In this document: positions 1 to 7,462 of the stretch, in pieces
How the letters are laid out: every line of letters starts with the position of its first letter
Position numbering within the stretch: position 1 is the first letter of the stretch
Source: Pseudomonadota bacterium
GTDB taxonomy: Archaea; Thermoplasmatota; SW-10-69-26; JACQPN01; JAJPHT01
Direction of reading: 5' to 3'
Length of the DNA stretch: 41,529 bases
Assembly: GCA_021325135.1 (NCBI GenBank)
Contig: JAJPHT010000023.1
Span: 1 to 41,529, forward strand
The notes under the pieces: model-generated
Databases searched by the model: none
Seen by the model: the letters and a program-made list of their open reading frames with translations, nothing else
Told to the model about the DNA's origin: nothing
Program-made: the position numbers and the translations under genes

Positions 1-107
1 CGCTTCGCGATGTCTCGCCAGATGGGCGCTTCGTTCTCCCAGGACTTCTTCTTGAGGTCCTGGATGAGGATCCGAAGGCCCGGATTGGTCTTCGCCATCA
101 GGGGCAT
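1..107 (-). CDS. rpl18e: 50S ribosomal protein L18e, N-terminal part (cut by window edge)
   Basis: The reverse strand encodes MPLMAKTNPGLRILIQDLKK, followed by a segment ending in APIWRDIAKR, which matches the start of archaeal L18e (KTNP..L..LI.DLK, then W.D.A.RL). L18e is a structural protein of the large ribosomal subunit. An AAGGAGT site (positions 118-124) lies about 10 nt before the ATG at 107; an ATG at 98 is the alternative start. In archaea this gene usually heads an operon with L13, S9 and an RNA polymerase subunit, which would lie to the left of the window. Only about 35 residues are visible. Confidence 0.88.
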   Translation of the reverse strand, partial: MPLMAKTNPGLRILIQDLKKKSWENEAPIWRDIAK

Positions 108-181
108 CGTGGATCTGACTCCTTCGACATCGCCCCGCGAGCCCGGGGGCTCAGGGGGAGGGTGCGCCGATCTCGGTTCCC

Positions 182-191
182 CTTTATAAAG
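182..191. promoter_or_regulatory. Palindromic TATA box CTTTATAAAG
   Basis: CTTTATAAAG is a perfect palindrome in otherwise very GC-rich DNA, between the divergent L18e and lipoprotein genes. It can be read as a TATA element on either strand. On the plus strand it would place the transcript start near 212, so the inverted repeat at 249-313 would lie in the 5' leader of the lipoprotein mRNA. On the minus strand it would give L18e a leader of about 55 nt. Confidence 0.6.
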
Positions 192-248
192 ATTGGCGAG
201 GGCGGGGTCTGCTCTCCTGCTGTGCCCCCTGCCGGCGCTCCACGATGC

Positions 249-313
249 AACCCGAACCCACGAACCACCGGACCACGGTCTTCCTTTGGTCCGGTGGTTC
301 GTGGGTCCGGGTT
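249..313. repeat. Inverted repeat, family A copy 1 (27-bp arms, 11-nt loop)
   Basis: The left arm at 249-275 (AACCCGAACCCACGAACCAC then CGGACCA) pairs with the right arm at 287-313 with one T/C difference. A second copy of the same palindrome lies at 36537-36599. Similarity extends about 20 nt further left in both copies (GGCGCTCC followed by CGA). It could be a mobile palindromic element or a conserved RNA hairpin; I saw no coding sequence that explains it. Confidence 0.85.
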
Positions 314-375
314 GTGGCGGGGGAAAGGGGGCGCAGCCCCCAGCGAGCCCGCGAGAAGGAAGGAAAGAAACGTTG

Positions 376-999
376 ATGGCCGCCCACCCGGTCCCCGCTC
401 CCATCATGCCCTCCCCCCGGCGTGTCGCGCTTCTGGCCCTCGTGCTCGTCGCCACCCCGATGCTCGCCGGCTGCAACTTCCAGCAGTGGGCGCGCCAGGA
501 GGGGACCGTCAACGTGTTCGTGGCGCCCCTCTCGCCCGCCAAGAGCAACGCCAACGACTTCCAGCGCCTCAAGGTGGGCATCATCGGCGTCTCCATCAAG
601 CAGGTGGGCTCCATCGACACCAAGGAGTTCACCTACGGGTCGGACCCCAAGATCATCGACCTGGTGGCGGCGGGGCGCTCGGGAGAGAAGAGCAAGGTGG
701 CCTCGACGGTCATCCCCATCCGCGCCGTGGAGTCGGTGACGGTGCGCATCGAGGTGGAGGACGCGGTGGACGCGGCGGGGAAGACCATCCCCTCCTGCCA
801 CCCGGGCGAGCCCGTGACCAGCAAGCCGTGCATCTCGACGCCCGCCAACGGGGCGTACCGCATCCAGGAGAAGCCCGTCGCCATCCCCCGCGGGGGCGCC
901 GTGGACGCCTACTTCCCCCTGGCGGTGCTCTTCGACTCGGCCTCCAACGAGTACTTCATCCAGGCGGACCCGGCCGCGTTCAGCACCGTCAACGAGTAG
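376..999 (+). CDS. Secreted lipoprotein, DUF4382-like
   Basis: The 207-residue product has a basic-hydrophobic signal (RRVALLALVLVATPMLAGC) ending in a lipobox, so the mature protein should be lipid-anchored at the cysteine, outside the cell. The body begins VNVFVAPLSP, then a strand-rich region with a conserved-looking FDLVAAGR-type segment (here IIDLVAAGR) and a T-V-R-I-E-V strand followed by DAAGK. This order resembles DUF4382 beta-sandwich proteins, whose role is unknown. I chose the ATG at 376 because of the purine-rich GAAGGAAGGAAAG just upstream; ATG 406 is also possible. Family assignment is tentative. Confidence 0.72.
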   Translation: MAAHPVPAPIMPSPRRVALLALVLVATPMLAGCNFQQWARQEGTVNVFVAPLSPAKSNANDFQRLKVGIIGVSIKQVGSIDTKEFTYGSDPKIIDLVAAGRSGEKSKVASTVIPIRAVESVTVRIEVEDAVDAAGKTIPSCHPGEPVTSKPCISTPANGAYRIQEKPVAIPRGGAVDAYFPLAVLFDSASNEYFIQADPAAFSTVNE

Positions 1000-1015
1000 G
1001 CACGCGCCCACAAAT

Positions 1016-1025
1016 CCTTTAAAGG
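1016..1025. promoter_or_regulatory. TATA-like palindrome CCTTTAAAGG
   Basis: A perfect AT-centred palindrome lies between the lipoprotein gene and the endonuclease IV-like gene. Read on the plus strand it would start transcription near 1045 and give the next gene a leader of roughly 95 nt. No other AT-rich element is seen in this 141-nt gap. Confidence 0.45.
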
Positions 1026-1140
1026 GAACGCGCCACAGCACGGACCGGGGCCCCGCCTCCGGCGGGCCGGCACCTTCAAGGGCTGGCCACGGTTCGGTGT
1101 CCCGACCGGGCCTCAAGCCCGGGAGCTAGCAGGTGTCAAG

Positions 1141-2007
1141 ATGATCTACCTCGGGCCGGCCGGCGTTCCCCTCTCGTGCAAGGGCCGCACCACCCTGGAA
1201 GGCGTGCAGCACGTCCAGGAGCTGGGCCTCAACAGCATGGAGATCCAGTTCGTCCGCGGCATCCGCATGGACGAGGAGTACGCCATGGAGGTCGGCGAGC
1301 TGGCCAAGAACCTCGGCGTGAAGCTGGGCGTCCACTCGCCCTACTACACGAACATCTGCTCGGACGACGAGAAGACCATCGAGAAGTCCATGGACAAGAT
1401 CGCCATGTCCGGCTACTTCGCGGACATCATGAAGGCGGACGTCGTCGTGGCGCACACCGGCTTCTACACCAGCATGTCCAAGGAGAAGACGATGGAGAAG
1501 GCCATCGGCTCCGTGACGATGCTGCGCGACTACTTCACGGACAACAAGTTCTCCTGCAAGCTGGGCCTGGAGGTCATGGGCAAGCAGCAGACCATCGGCG
1601 ACCTGGACGAGATCGTGAAGATCTGCAAGGCCGTCCCTGGCGTCGTCCCCATCGTGGACTTCGCGCACATCCACGCGCGCACCAACGGCGGCCTGAAGAC
1701 CAAGGAGGACTTCCACGCGGTCCTCAAGAAGCTCGACGGCCTGAAGCTCAAGCACATCCACTCCTACTTCACCGGCGTCAAGTACCTCAACGGGAACGAG
1801 CTGAACCACGTCCCCATCAAGAAGGGCGACCTGGACTTCACCCCCCTGGTGGAGGTCATCCTGGAGAACGACTACAACATCACCGTGACGTCGGTCTCCC
1901 CCATCGTCGAGCACGACGCCATGTACATGAAGATCCTGCTGGAGCGCGTCTTGGAGAGGCGCCAGCTGGGTCTTGGGGAAGTCTACAAGGTGCCCGAAGA
2001 GGCGTGA
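1141..2007 (+). CDS. Endonuclease IV-like TIM-barrel protein
   Basis: 288 residues. The fold pattern matches AP endonuclease family 2 / xylose-isomerase-like TIM barrels: MEIQFVRG on an early strand, GVHSPYYTN (metal-site histidine), VVVAHTGFY (histidine), LGLEVMGKQQ (glutamate), VPIVDFAHIHAR (Asp and two His) and KHIHSYFTG (histidine). These are the positions that bind metal in E. coli Nfo. The family cuts DNA at abasic sites, but many archaeal members are uncharacterised and could act on sugars. An AGGTG site precedes the ATG. A hairpin plus T-rich tail follows at 2012-2050. Confidence 0.8.
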   Translation: MIYLGPAGVPLSCKGRTTLEGVQHVQELGLNSMEIQFVRGIRMDEEYAMEVGELAKNLGVKLGVHSPYYTNICSDDEKTIEKSMDKIAMSGYFADIMKADVVVAHTGFYTSMSKEKTMEKAIGSVTMLRDYFTDNKFSCKLGLEVMGKQQTIGDLDEIVKICKAVPGVVPIVDFAHIHARTNGGLKTKEDFHAVLKKLDGLKLKHIHSYFTGVKYLNGNELNHVPIKKGDLDFTPLVEVILENDYNITVTSVSPIVEHDAMYMKILLERVLERRQLGLGEVYKVPEEA

Positions 2008-2011
2008 GGAC

Positions 2012-2050
2012 GTGGCCCCTGGGGCCACTCGCTTTTCTTCCCTCTTTCTT
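2012..2050 (+). terminator. Hairpin with T-rich tail after the endonuclease IV-like gene
   Basis: GTGGCCCC (2012-2019) and GGGGCCAC (2021-2028) form an 8-bp stem five bases after the stop codon, followed by a pyrimidine-rich tract with T runs (2032-2050). This looks like a transcription stop; archaeal termination depends mainly on the T-rich tract. Confidence 0.6.
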
Positions 2051-2052
2051 GC

Positions 2053-2157
2053 GGGTCCAAAGAACGCGACGAGCGCCACGAGCGCAAAGGACGCGACGAC
2101 GAGAAAGGAAACTTTGCGACCTTGGCGCTCTTCGCGCTCGTCGCGTTCTTTGGACCC
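2053..2157. repeat. Long inverted repeat (23-bp perfect arms)
   Basis: Positions 2053-2075 (GGGTCCAAAGAACGCGACGA then GCG) are the exact reverse complement of 2135-2157. The 59-nt interior contains related shorter pieces (GCGCCACGAGCGC, GGCGCTCTTCGCGC), so the arms can pair beyond the perfect part. It follows the terminator-like hairpin and lies outside any convincing gene. No second copy was seen in the window. Confidence 0.8.
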
Positions 2158-2188
2158 TTGACGGGGAAATGACCAGAGAGCTGGGGAC

Positions 2189-2362
2189 CTACCCCAACAG
2201 CAGCGCCGTCTGCCTTGCGCGCCGACGCGCCGCGTCCATCACGCGCGAGCGCAGGCGCCGCCGCCCTTCCAGCGCGGTGAGGCACGCGTCGGCCTGCGCG
2301 ACGATCCGGTCGAGGCGCTGGCGCACGTCGGCGGCTTCGGCTTCCAGCGCGAGGACGTCCAC
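2189..2362 (-). CDS. Possible small coiled-coil protein
   Basis: A 57-residue reading frame from a GTG at 2362, stopping with TAG. The sequence VDVLALEAEAADVRQRLDRI continues as VAQADACLTALEGRRRL and then an Arg-rich end. It has heptad-like spacing of Leu, Ile and Val with charged residues between, as in a short coiled coil. G/C use at the third position is as high as in real neighbours. It has no recognisable family and a weak ribosome site, so it may be spurious. Confidence 0.35.
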   Translation of the reverse strand: MDVLALEAEAADVRQRLDRIVAQADACLTALEGRRRLRSRVMDAARRRARQTALLLG

Positions 2363-2491
2363 GCCCCCGCCACGCGGCCCCGCTCCAAAGGCGCGCCCCG
2401 GGGGGCGGCCCGAAGGTGCTCCTCCCGGGTGGCGCCCCCATCGACGCTTCGGCCGGAACGCCCACGCTTCAGCCGCGAGCCCTTGGCTGCG

Positions 2492-2587
2492 ATGAAGACG
2501 CTCCTCGTCCTGCTCGCCATCGGCGCCACCCTCACCTTTCCCCAGGACGGCGGCGCGGCGAGCCCCGGTCCTGCCGCGGCCGCGTGA
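2492..2587 (+). CDS. Possible 31-residue secreted peptide
   Basis: ATG at 2492 opens MKTLLVLLAIGATLTFPQDG and ends AASPGPAAAA. It looks like a signal peptide with a very short mature end and stops 2 nt before the ATG of the SDR gene at 2590. It may be a leader peptide coupling translation into the SDR gene, or chance. Confidence 0.25.
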   Translation: MKTLLVLLAIGATLTFPQDGGAASPGPAAAA

Positions 2588-2589
2588 GC

Positions 2590-3411
2590 ATGCCGCTCAG
2601 GATCGTGGCCCCGTCGCAGCCCGGCCGCGTCGCGCTCAGCGGGCTGGAGGATCGCGTCTTCATCGTCGCAGGGGGCACGTCGGGCATCGGCCGCGCCCTC
2701 GCCGACGTCATCGCCGCCAGCGGCGGCCGCGTCGTCGTGACGAGCCGCGGGGGCGAGCGCACGAGGCGCGCGGCGGAGGAGCTGGCCCAGGCGCACGGCG
2801 TCGAGGCCCTGGGCGTGGCCGCGGACGTGACGAGCCCTCGCGACGCGCGCGATCTCGTGCGCGAGACGCTCCAGTGGGCGGGCGACGTGCACGGCCTCGC
2901 CAACGCCAGCGGCTACGCCTACGACGCGAAGATCCTCAACACGCCCCTCGACCGGCTCGCCATGGAGGACGCGGCGCGGTCCTTCGAGGACGTCTGGCGC
3001 GTCGACCTCCTGGGGAGCGTGAACCTCACGCGCGCCATCCTGCCCACCCTCATCGCGCGGGGCGGCGGCTCCCTGGTGTACACGGCGAACACGCCCGCGC
3101 TGGTGGGGTTCAAGGGGTCGCCCTACACGAGCGCGAAGGCGGCCCTCCTGGGGTTCATGCGCGACGTGGCCAACGTCCACGGCCCCCAGGGCGTCCGCGC
3201 CAACGCCGTCGCGCCCGGCAACATCCTCACCCCCGCGACGTGGGACGAACTGACGCCCGAGGAGCGCGACGCGGCCGCCCTGGAGGCGCCGCTGAGGCGC
3301 TGGGGCACGCCCGTGGAGGCCGCGGGCGCCATGGCCTTCCTCCTGAGCGGGATGTCGAGCTTCATCACGGGCCAGACGCTCGTCGTCGACGGGGGGACGG
3401 TCCGATACTGA
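2590..3411 (+). CDS. Short-chain dehydrogenase/reductase (SDR), altered catalytic serine
   Basis: 273 residues, typical classical SDR length. The dinucleotide-binding motif is GGTSGIGRA near the N terminus, the NASG motif follows (LANASGYAYD), and the active-site YTSAK is present. The C-terminal region APGNILTP and the ending GQTLVVDGGT are standard. The serine that normally lies 13 residues before the catalytic Tyr is not there: the segment reads YTANTPALVGFKGSPYTSAK, with alanine at that position and threonine next to it. Substrate is unknown. The next gene starts 10 nt downstream, so the two are probably cotranscribed. Confidence 0.88.
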   Translation: MPLRIVAPSQPGRVALSGLEDRVFIVAGGTSGIGRALADVIAASGGRVVVTSRGGERTRRAAEELAQAHGVEALGVAADVTSPRDARDLVRETLQWAGDVHGLANASGYAYDAKILNTPLDRLAMEDAARSFEDVWRVDLLGSVNLTRAILPTLIARGGGSLVYTANTPALVGFKGSPYTSAKAALLGFMRDVANVHGPQGVRANAVAPGNILTPATWDELTPEERDAAALEAPLRRWGTPVEAAGAMAFLLSGMSSFITGQTLVVDGGTVRY

Positions 3412-3421
3412 GAGTGACATC

Positions 3422-3664
3422 ATGAGCGACCACGTCCCGAACAAGTTCGTCAGCTGGCAATACGAGAACTGCCTCGCGTGCAAGTGGTTCCGGCCCGCGG
3501 ACCCCATCAACGCGGACCTCTTCGAGCGCGGCGCCTGCGTCGAGCCGAGCCTCAAGAAGTTCAACCTCGTCATCAGCGGACGCGACTGGTGCAACAAGTA
3601 CGAGGAGATCGAGCAGAAGCAGATCGACAAGATGCAGGAGAAGGCCATGGCCAAGGAGGGGTGA
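3422..3664 (+). CDS. Small four-cysteine protein with HiPIP-like Fe-S pattern
   Basis: 80 residues. The cysteines are arranged C-x2-C (ENCLACKWF), then GAC, then DWCNKYEEI, with a hydrophobic VIS shortly before the last. This C-x2-C...G-x-C...WC-x2-Y order resembles high-potential iron-sulfur proteins and the small accessory subunits of glycyl-radical enzymes such as benzylsuccinate synthase, which bind a [4Fe-4S] cluster. No signal peptide is present, so it is cytoplasmic. The close link to the SDR gene suggests an electron-transfer or stabilising role, but this is inference; a zinc site is the alternative. Confidence 0.65.
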   Translation: MSDHVPNKFVSWQYENCLACKWFRPADPINADLFERGACVEPSLKKFNLVISGRDWCNKYEEIEQKQIDKMQEKAMAKEG

Positions 3665-3698
3665 AACCCCCGCGGGCGCCGGCGAGGCTCCCGGTTTG

Positions 3699-4178
3699 CT
3701 ATCGCGGCGCGCGGGACGCGGCCTCGGCGGCGAGCCGGGCCTCCAGGTCCCTGGCGTCGCGGCGGTAGCCCTCCAGGGCGTGGTCCTCGCCGGTGGCGAA
3801 GGCCCAGAGGAGCACGAGCATGTCCTGCGTCTCCAGGGGCTTCTCCAGGTACGCGTCGATGCAGGCCTCGCGAAGCTCCTCGACGCCCACGGGGATCTCG
3901 TTGTAGCCCGTCATGAGCACGCGGCGCCCCTTGGGGTTGCGGCGCTGCGCGGCGAGGAGGAGCTGGAGCCCATTGAGGTGCGGCATCCGGAAGTCGGTGA
4001 TCACGAGGTCGAAGGGCCTCTCCTCGATGGCGCGCAGCGCCTCGCGCGGGTCCGCGAAGGTGGTGAGCGCCAGGGCGGGCGGCTGGAGGCGGCGCGCGAC
4101 GCTGCGGAAGAAGTCCAGGATCTGCGGCACGTCGTCGACGACGAGGACCGACGCGGGGGGCTCGGCCACGGCCTTCAC
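3699..4178 (-). CDS. Single-domain response regulator (CheY-like)
   Basis: 159 residues. The receiver domain has the acidic pair D15-D16, the phosphoacceptor D62 in VITDFRMP, T90 (RVLMTGY) and K113 (LEKP). The last 35 residues are an Arg/Ala/Glu-rich helix with no output domain. It starts at a GTG overlapping the previous stop in a GTGA, so it is the last gene of the seven-gene signalling operon. It should accept phosphate from one of the kinases encoded upstream and act by protein contact. Confidence 0.9.
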   Translation of the reverse strand: MKAVAEPPASVLVVDDVPQILDFFRSVARRLQPPALALTTFADPREALRAIEERPFDLVITDFRMPHLNGLQLLLAAQRRNPKGRRVLMTGYNEIPVGVEELREACIDAYLEKPLETQDMLVLLWAFATGEDHALEGYRRDARDLEARLAAEAASRAPR

Positions 4179-4579
4179 CCCGAGGCGCGCTCCTCCAGGA
4201 GGCGGCGGATGGTCGTCTCGAAGCTCTCGCTGATGGCGGGCTTCTGGAAGAAGGCGTGGACCGCGCCCTCGTTCACGGCGCGCGAGGCGACGTCCAGGTC
4301 CGCGTGGCCCGTGAGCAGGACGCGCGCGACGCCGGGGGCCACCTCGTGGGCCCGCGCGAGCATGGTCACGCCGTCCATGCCGGGCATGGAGTAGTCGGCG
4401 ACGAGGACGTCCACGCTGCGCGTGCGCAGCAGGTCCAGCGCGTCCTCGCCCGAGGCGGCCTCCAGGAGCTCCGCGTCGGGGAGCGCGCGATGGAGGCGCT
4501 GGCGCAGGTAGCTGCGGATGCGCGGCTGGTCGTCGACGACGAGGATCGTCCGGGTCTCGTGGCGGGGAGCGGGGGTCAT
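4175..4579 (-). CDS. Single-domain response regulator
   Basis: 134 residues, essentially only a receiver domain. Phosphorylation residues are visible: D16-D17 (VVDDQP), D62 (VADYSMPGMDG), T90 (LLTGH) and K113 (FFQKP). There is no DNA-binding or enzymatic output domain. The ATG at 4579 overlaps the stop of the kinase gene in an ATGA, and its own stop overlaps the next receiver gene, so translation of all three is probably coupled. Phosphorelay order cannot be told from sequence. Confidence 0.9.
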   Translation of the reverse strand: MTPAPRHETRTILVVDDQPRIRSYLRQRLHRALPDAELLEAASGEDALDLLRTRSVDVLVADYSMPGMDGVTMLARAHEVAPGVARVLLTGHADLDVASRAVNEGAVHAFFQKPAISESFETTIRRLLEERASG

Positions 4580-6054
4580 GCGATCATCTCCGGGGTTGGG
4601 GCAACGGGCCGGGCAGGAAGGCGCACCGTGAACCGGGCCCCCTGCTGCGTGTCCGTGTCGAGGGTGAGGTCGCCTCCGTGGCTCTTGGCGATGGCGCGGC
4701 TGATGGAGAGGCCCAGCCCCGTGCCTTCGGGCCGCGTCGTGAAGAAGGGGGTGAAGAGCTTGGCGCGGTTCTCGGGGCGGACGCCGGGGCCGTCGTCCTC
4801 GAAGTCGACGCGCACCTCGCCGGCCTCGTCGCGCGTGCGCACGCGGATGGTGCCCGCGGGCCGGCGCGCGAGGGCCTCCACGGCGTTGAGGAGGAGGTTG
4901 AGGAAGACCTGGGAGATCTCGCCCGGGTTCACCATGACGGGCTGGCGCGCCTCCAGGCTCGCCTCCACGACGATGCCGGGCGCCACGCGCGAGCTTGCGG
5001 CCGCGAGCACCTGCGAGACGAGCGCGTTGACGTCCTCGGGGCGGCGCGCGCCGTCGGAGGGCTTCGCGATCTGGCGGAGGCCCTTCGTGATCTGCCGGAG
5101 CCGGTCGATCCCCTCCAAGGCGATGGCGGCGTCCTCGTCGATCTGGCGCGCGGCCTCGTGGGCGGAGGCGGCGGCCGCGTCGGCGAGCACGTCCTTGGCG
5201 CTGAGGCGGATCATCTCCAGGTTGCCCTTGACGTAGGTGAGGGGATTGTTGATCTCGTGCGCGACGCCCGCGACGAGGGTGGCCAGGGCCGTGAGGCGCT
5301 CGCTCTGCGCCTGGAACGCCTCCTGGCGGCGCCGCTGCGTGATGTCGCGCACGCCGCTCACGCGCAGGTCGAGCCCCTGGTGGCGCAGGGGGCGCGTCAC
5401 GATCTCCACCTCGATGCGGGGCCCGCTCTTGGGCTGGAGCGAGCCCTCGGCGAAGACGTGGCCGTTGGGCGCCGGCGGGGCCGCTCCCGGCGCGCGGATC
5501 TTGAAGTCGAGGAGACGCTCGCCCTGCGCGCCGATGAGCTCCTCGCGCGAGTAGCCCGTCATGCGGGCCAGGGCGTCGTTCACGACGAGGAGCGTGCCCT
5601 CGCGGTCCACGGCGACGCCTTCGAAGCTCATCTCGGAGAGGACGCGGAAGCTCACCTCGCTCTCGGCGAGGGCCTCCCGCTCGGAGGCGAGGCGCTCCTG
5701 GAGGGCGAGGAGCCGCGCGAACCCGGCGGCCACCATGAGGCCCAGGAGCCCGATGAAGGCCTCGGTGAACGGCGAGAAGGGCTCGCCAAGCTGGTGGCGC
5801 AGAAGCCCGTTGAGGGGCCACCAGAGGGCCCACGCGACGAGGACGCTGCGGCGGCCCAGGGCCCAGCCGGCGGCGAAGAGGAGGGGGACCGCGAAGCCGG
5901 AGGCGAGGTCGTCCACCGCGCGGTAGGCCGCGGGGTAGACGGCGAGCAGGGCCGCGACGAGGGCCACGAAGGCGAGGAGGCGCGCGGGGGAGCGCTCCAT
6001 GCCCGGCCCCTCGGAGCGCCCCCTCCAAGCCGTTGACGCATCCCTGGTGCTCAC
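4576..6054 (-). CDS. Membrane-associated PAS sensor histidine kinase
   Basis: 492 residues. Hydrophobic segments at about 25-45, 53-85 and 98-116 form a small membrane input region. A PAS domain follows (about 130-240, ending RVSGVRDITQRRR), then HisKA with H266 in VAGVAHEINNP, then an HATPase domain with the N box NLLLNAVEAL, DDGPG and GTGLGLSIS. It should autophosphorylate H266 and pass phosphate to the receivers encoded directly after it. GTG start overlapping the winged-helix stop (GTGA); the internal Met19 is an alternative. Confidence 0.92.
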   Translation of the reverse strand: MSTRDASTAWRGRSEGPGMERSPARLLAFVALVAALLAVYPAAYRAVDDLASGFAVPLLFAAGWALGRRSVLVAWALWWPLNGLLRHQLGEPFSPFTEAFIGLLGLMVAAGFARLLALQERLASEREALAESEVSFRVLSEMSFEGVAVDREGTLLVVNDALARMTGYSREELIGAQGERLLDFKIRAPGAAPPAPNGHVFAEGSLQPKSGPRIEVEIVTRPLRHQGLDLRVSGVRDITQRRRQEAFQAQSERLTALATLVAGVAHEINNPLTYVKGNLEMIRLSAKDVLADAAAASAHEAARQIDEDAAIALEGIDRLRQITKGLRQIAKPSDGARRPEDVNALVSQVLAAASSRVAPGIVVEASLEARQPVMVNPGEISQVFLNLLLNAVEALARRPAGTIRVRTRDEAGEVRVDFEDDGPGVRPENRAKLFTPFFTTRPEGTGLGLSISRAIAKSHGGDLTLDTDTQQGARFTVRLPARPVAPTPEMIA

Positions 6055-6353
6055 CGGTCGTGCGTCGGGGGGGAGTCGGCGGGGCTCGCGACCAGGCCCA
6101 GCTCGCGCAGCGCGCGGTGGAGCGAGCGGTACTTCGCCAGCAGCTCGCGGCCCGCCTCGGTGAGGTCGTAGGGGGGCTCGCGCGTGACGAGTCCCATGGT
6201 CTGCAGCTCGACGAAGAGGTCCTGGAAGCGGTCGTAGGCGAGGTTCGTGCGCATGGCGACGCGCGTGAGGCGGAGGCCGCCGGGCTCCTGCTGCGCGAGG
6301 GCGATGTTCTCCAGGAGCGCGCCCACGAGGGTGATGCGCTCGCGCCGCGTCAC
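6051..6353 (-). CDS. Winged-helix DNA-binding protein, the only DNA-binding output in the operon
   Basis: 100 residues. The sequence reads as one winged helix: ALLENIALAQ (helix 1), LTRVAMRTNLAYDRFQDLF (helix-turn-helix), VELQTMGLVTREPPYDLTEA (wing), then a C-terminal helix. The pattern matches archaeal ArnR1-like / HTH_45 regulators (MGLV..., Y.LT..G...L). It has no receiver domain. Its place between two kinase genes, with 4-nt overlaps on both sides, implies equimolar synthesis with them. How it senses phosphorylation is unknown; direct contact with a receiver is one possibility. Confidence 0.82.
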   Translation of the reverse strand: MTRRERITLVGALLENIALAQQEPGGLRLTRVAMRTNLAYDRFQDLFVELQTMGLVTREPPYDLTEAGRELLAKYRSLHRALRELGLVASPADSPPTHDR

Positions 6354-7462
6354 GCGCCCGCCTCCGGCAGGTCGAGGGTGAACGTCGTGCCGCGGCCGCC
6401 GGTGGCGAACGTGAGCGTGCCCCCGTGGTCGGTGGCGATCTTGTGGCTGACGCTCAGGCCCAGCCCGGTGCCCTCCGCCTTGGTGGTGAAGAAGGGCGTG
6501 AACAGGTGCGGCTGCGCCTCGGGAGGGATGCCGGGCCCGTCGTCCTCCACCTCGGCCACGACGCGCTTCTCGCGGTGGCGCGTGCGGATGGTGACGCGCC
6601 CGCCTCGGGGGAGGGCCTGCACCGCGTTGAGGAGGAGGTTGAGGAAGACCTGGAAGATCTCCGCCTCGTCGCCCAGGACGGGCGGCACGGGCTGGAGGTC
6701 CAGCTTGACGTCCAGGTGGCCCGCGTGCTCGGCGACGACGATCTCCGCCACCTGGGCCGCGACCTCGGAGAGGTCCACGGGGCGGCGCTCGTTGGAGTCG
6801 CCGCGCGTGAGGCGGCGCAGGCTGCGCGAGAGCTTCGAGATGCGGTCGAGCCCTTCCAGGACGGCGCCCTGGAGGCGCGCGGCCTCCTTCGCCTCGTCGA
6901 GGAGGTGCGGCTCAAGCTCCGCGTGCTGCACGATGGCGGCCAGGGAGAGGATGGAGAGCTCCACGTTGCCGCGGATGTAGGTCAAGGGGTTGTTGATCTC
7001 GTGCGCCACGCCCGCGACGATGGTGCCCAGGGCCGCGACGCGCTCCTGCTGGTGGGCGACGCGCGTGGCGTTGGCGAGCCTGCGCTGCGCCTCCTCGCGC
7101 TCGATGGCGTAGCGCACGGCGCGCGGGATGCTCTCGGTGTCGCGCCCCTTCACGAGGTAGTCCTGGGCGCCCAGGCGCAGCGCCTCGATGCCAAGCTGCT
7201 CGTCGCGGTGCCCCGTGAGGACGACGACGGGCACGTCCGCGGCCCGGGCGCGGAACTCGCGCAGCGTCTCCAGGCCCGTGCTGTCGGGCAGGCCCAGGTC
7301 CAGGAGCGTGACGCCGTAGCGGCGCGCCATGGCCTTCTCGATGCCGGAGAGGAGCGCCGTCGCGCGGTCGACGACGAACCCCTCGTGCGCCGGCAGCGCC
7401 TCGTTCACGTCGAAGGCGTCCATGGGGTTGTCCTCGATGAGGAGGACGCTCACCGGGCTCAC
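6350..7462 (-). CDS. Hybrid protein: N-terminal receiver fused to histidine kinase
   Basis: 370 residues. The receiver domain comes first (about 3-122; E10-D11, D55 in LLDLGLPDS, K105), then HisKA with H154 in VAGVAHEINNPLTY and an HATPase domain with NLLLNAVQAL, DDGPG and GTGLGLS. It lacks membrane segments, so it is cytosolic. This receiver-first order suggests a kinase controlled by phosphorylation of its own receiver. The kinase part is closely similar to that of the 4576-6054 protein (VAGVAHEINNPLTY in both; FQVFLNLLLNAV against SQVFLNLLLNAV), so they look like paralogues. Start is a GTG in a GTGA overlap. Confidence 0.9.
   Translation of the reverse strand: MSPVSVLLIEDNPMDAFDVNEALPAHEGFVVDRATALLSGIEKAMARRYGVTLLDLGLPDSTGLETLREFRARAADVPVVVLTGHRDEQLGIEALRLGAQDYLVKGRDTESIPRAVRYAIEREEAQRRLANATRVAHQQERVAALGTIVAGVAHEINNPLTYIRGNVELSILSLAAIVQHAELEPHLLDEAKEAARLQGAVLEGLDRISKLSRSLRRLTRGDSNERRPVDLSEVAAQVAEIVVAEHAGHLDVKLDLQPVPPVLGDEAEIFQVFLNLLLNAVQALPRGGRVTIRTRHREKRVVAEVEDDGPGIPPEAQPHLFTPFFTTKAEGTGLGLSVSHKIATDHGGTLTFATGGRGTTFTLDLPEAGA

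Noticed and set aside
4678..6036. Long plus-strand frame opposite the membrane kinase
   Set aside because: Asp/Gly/Glu-rich complement of the kinase codons with no domain.
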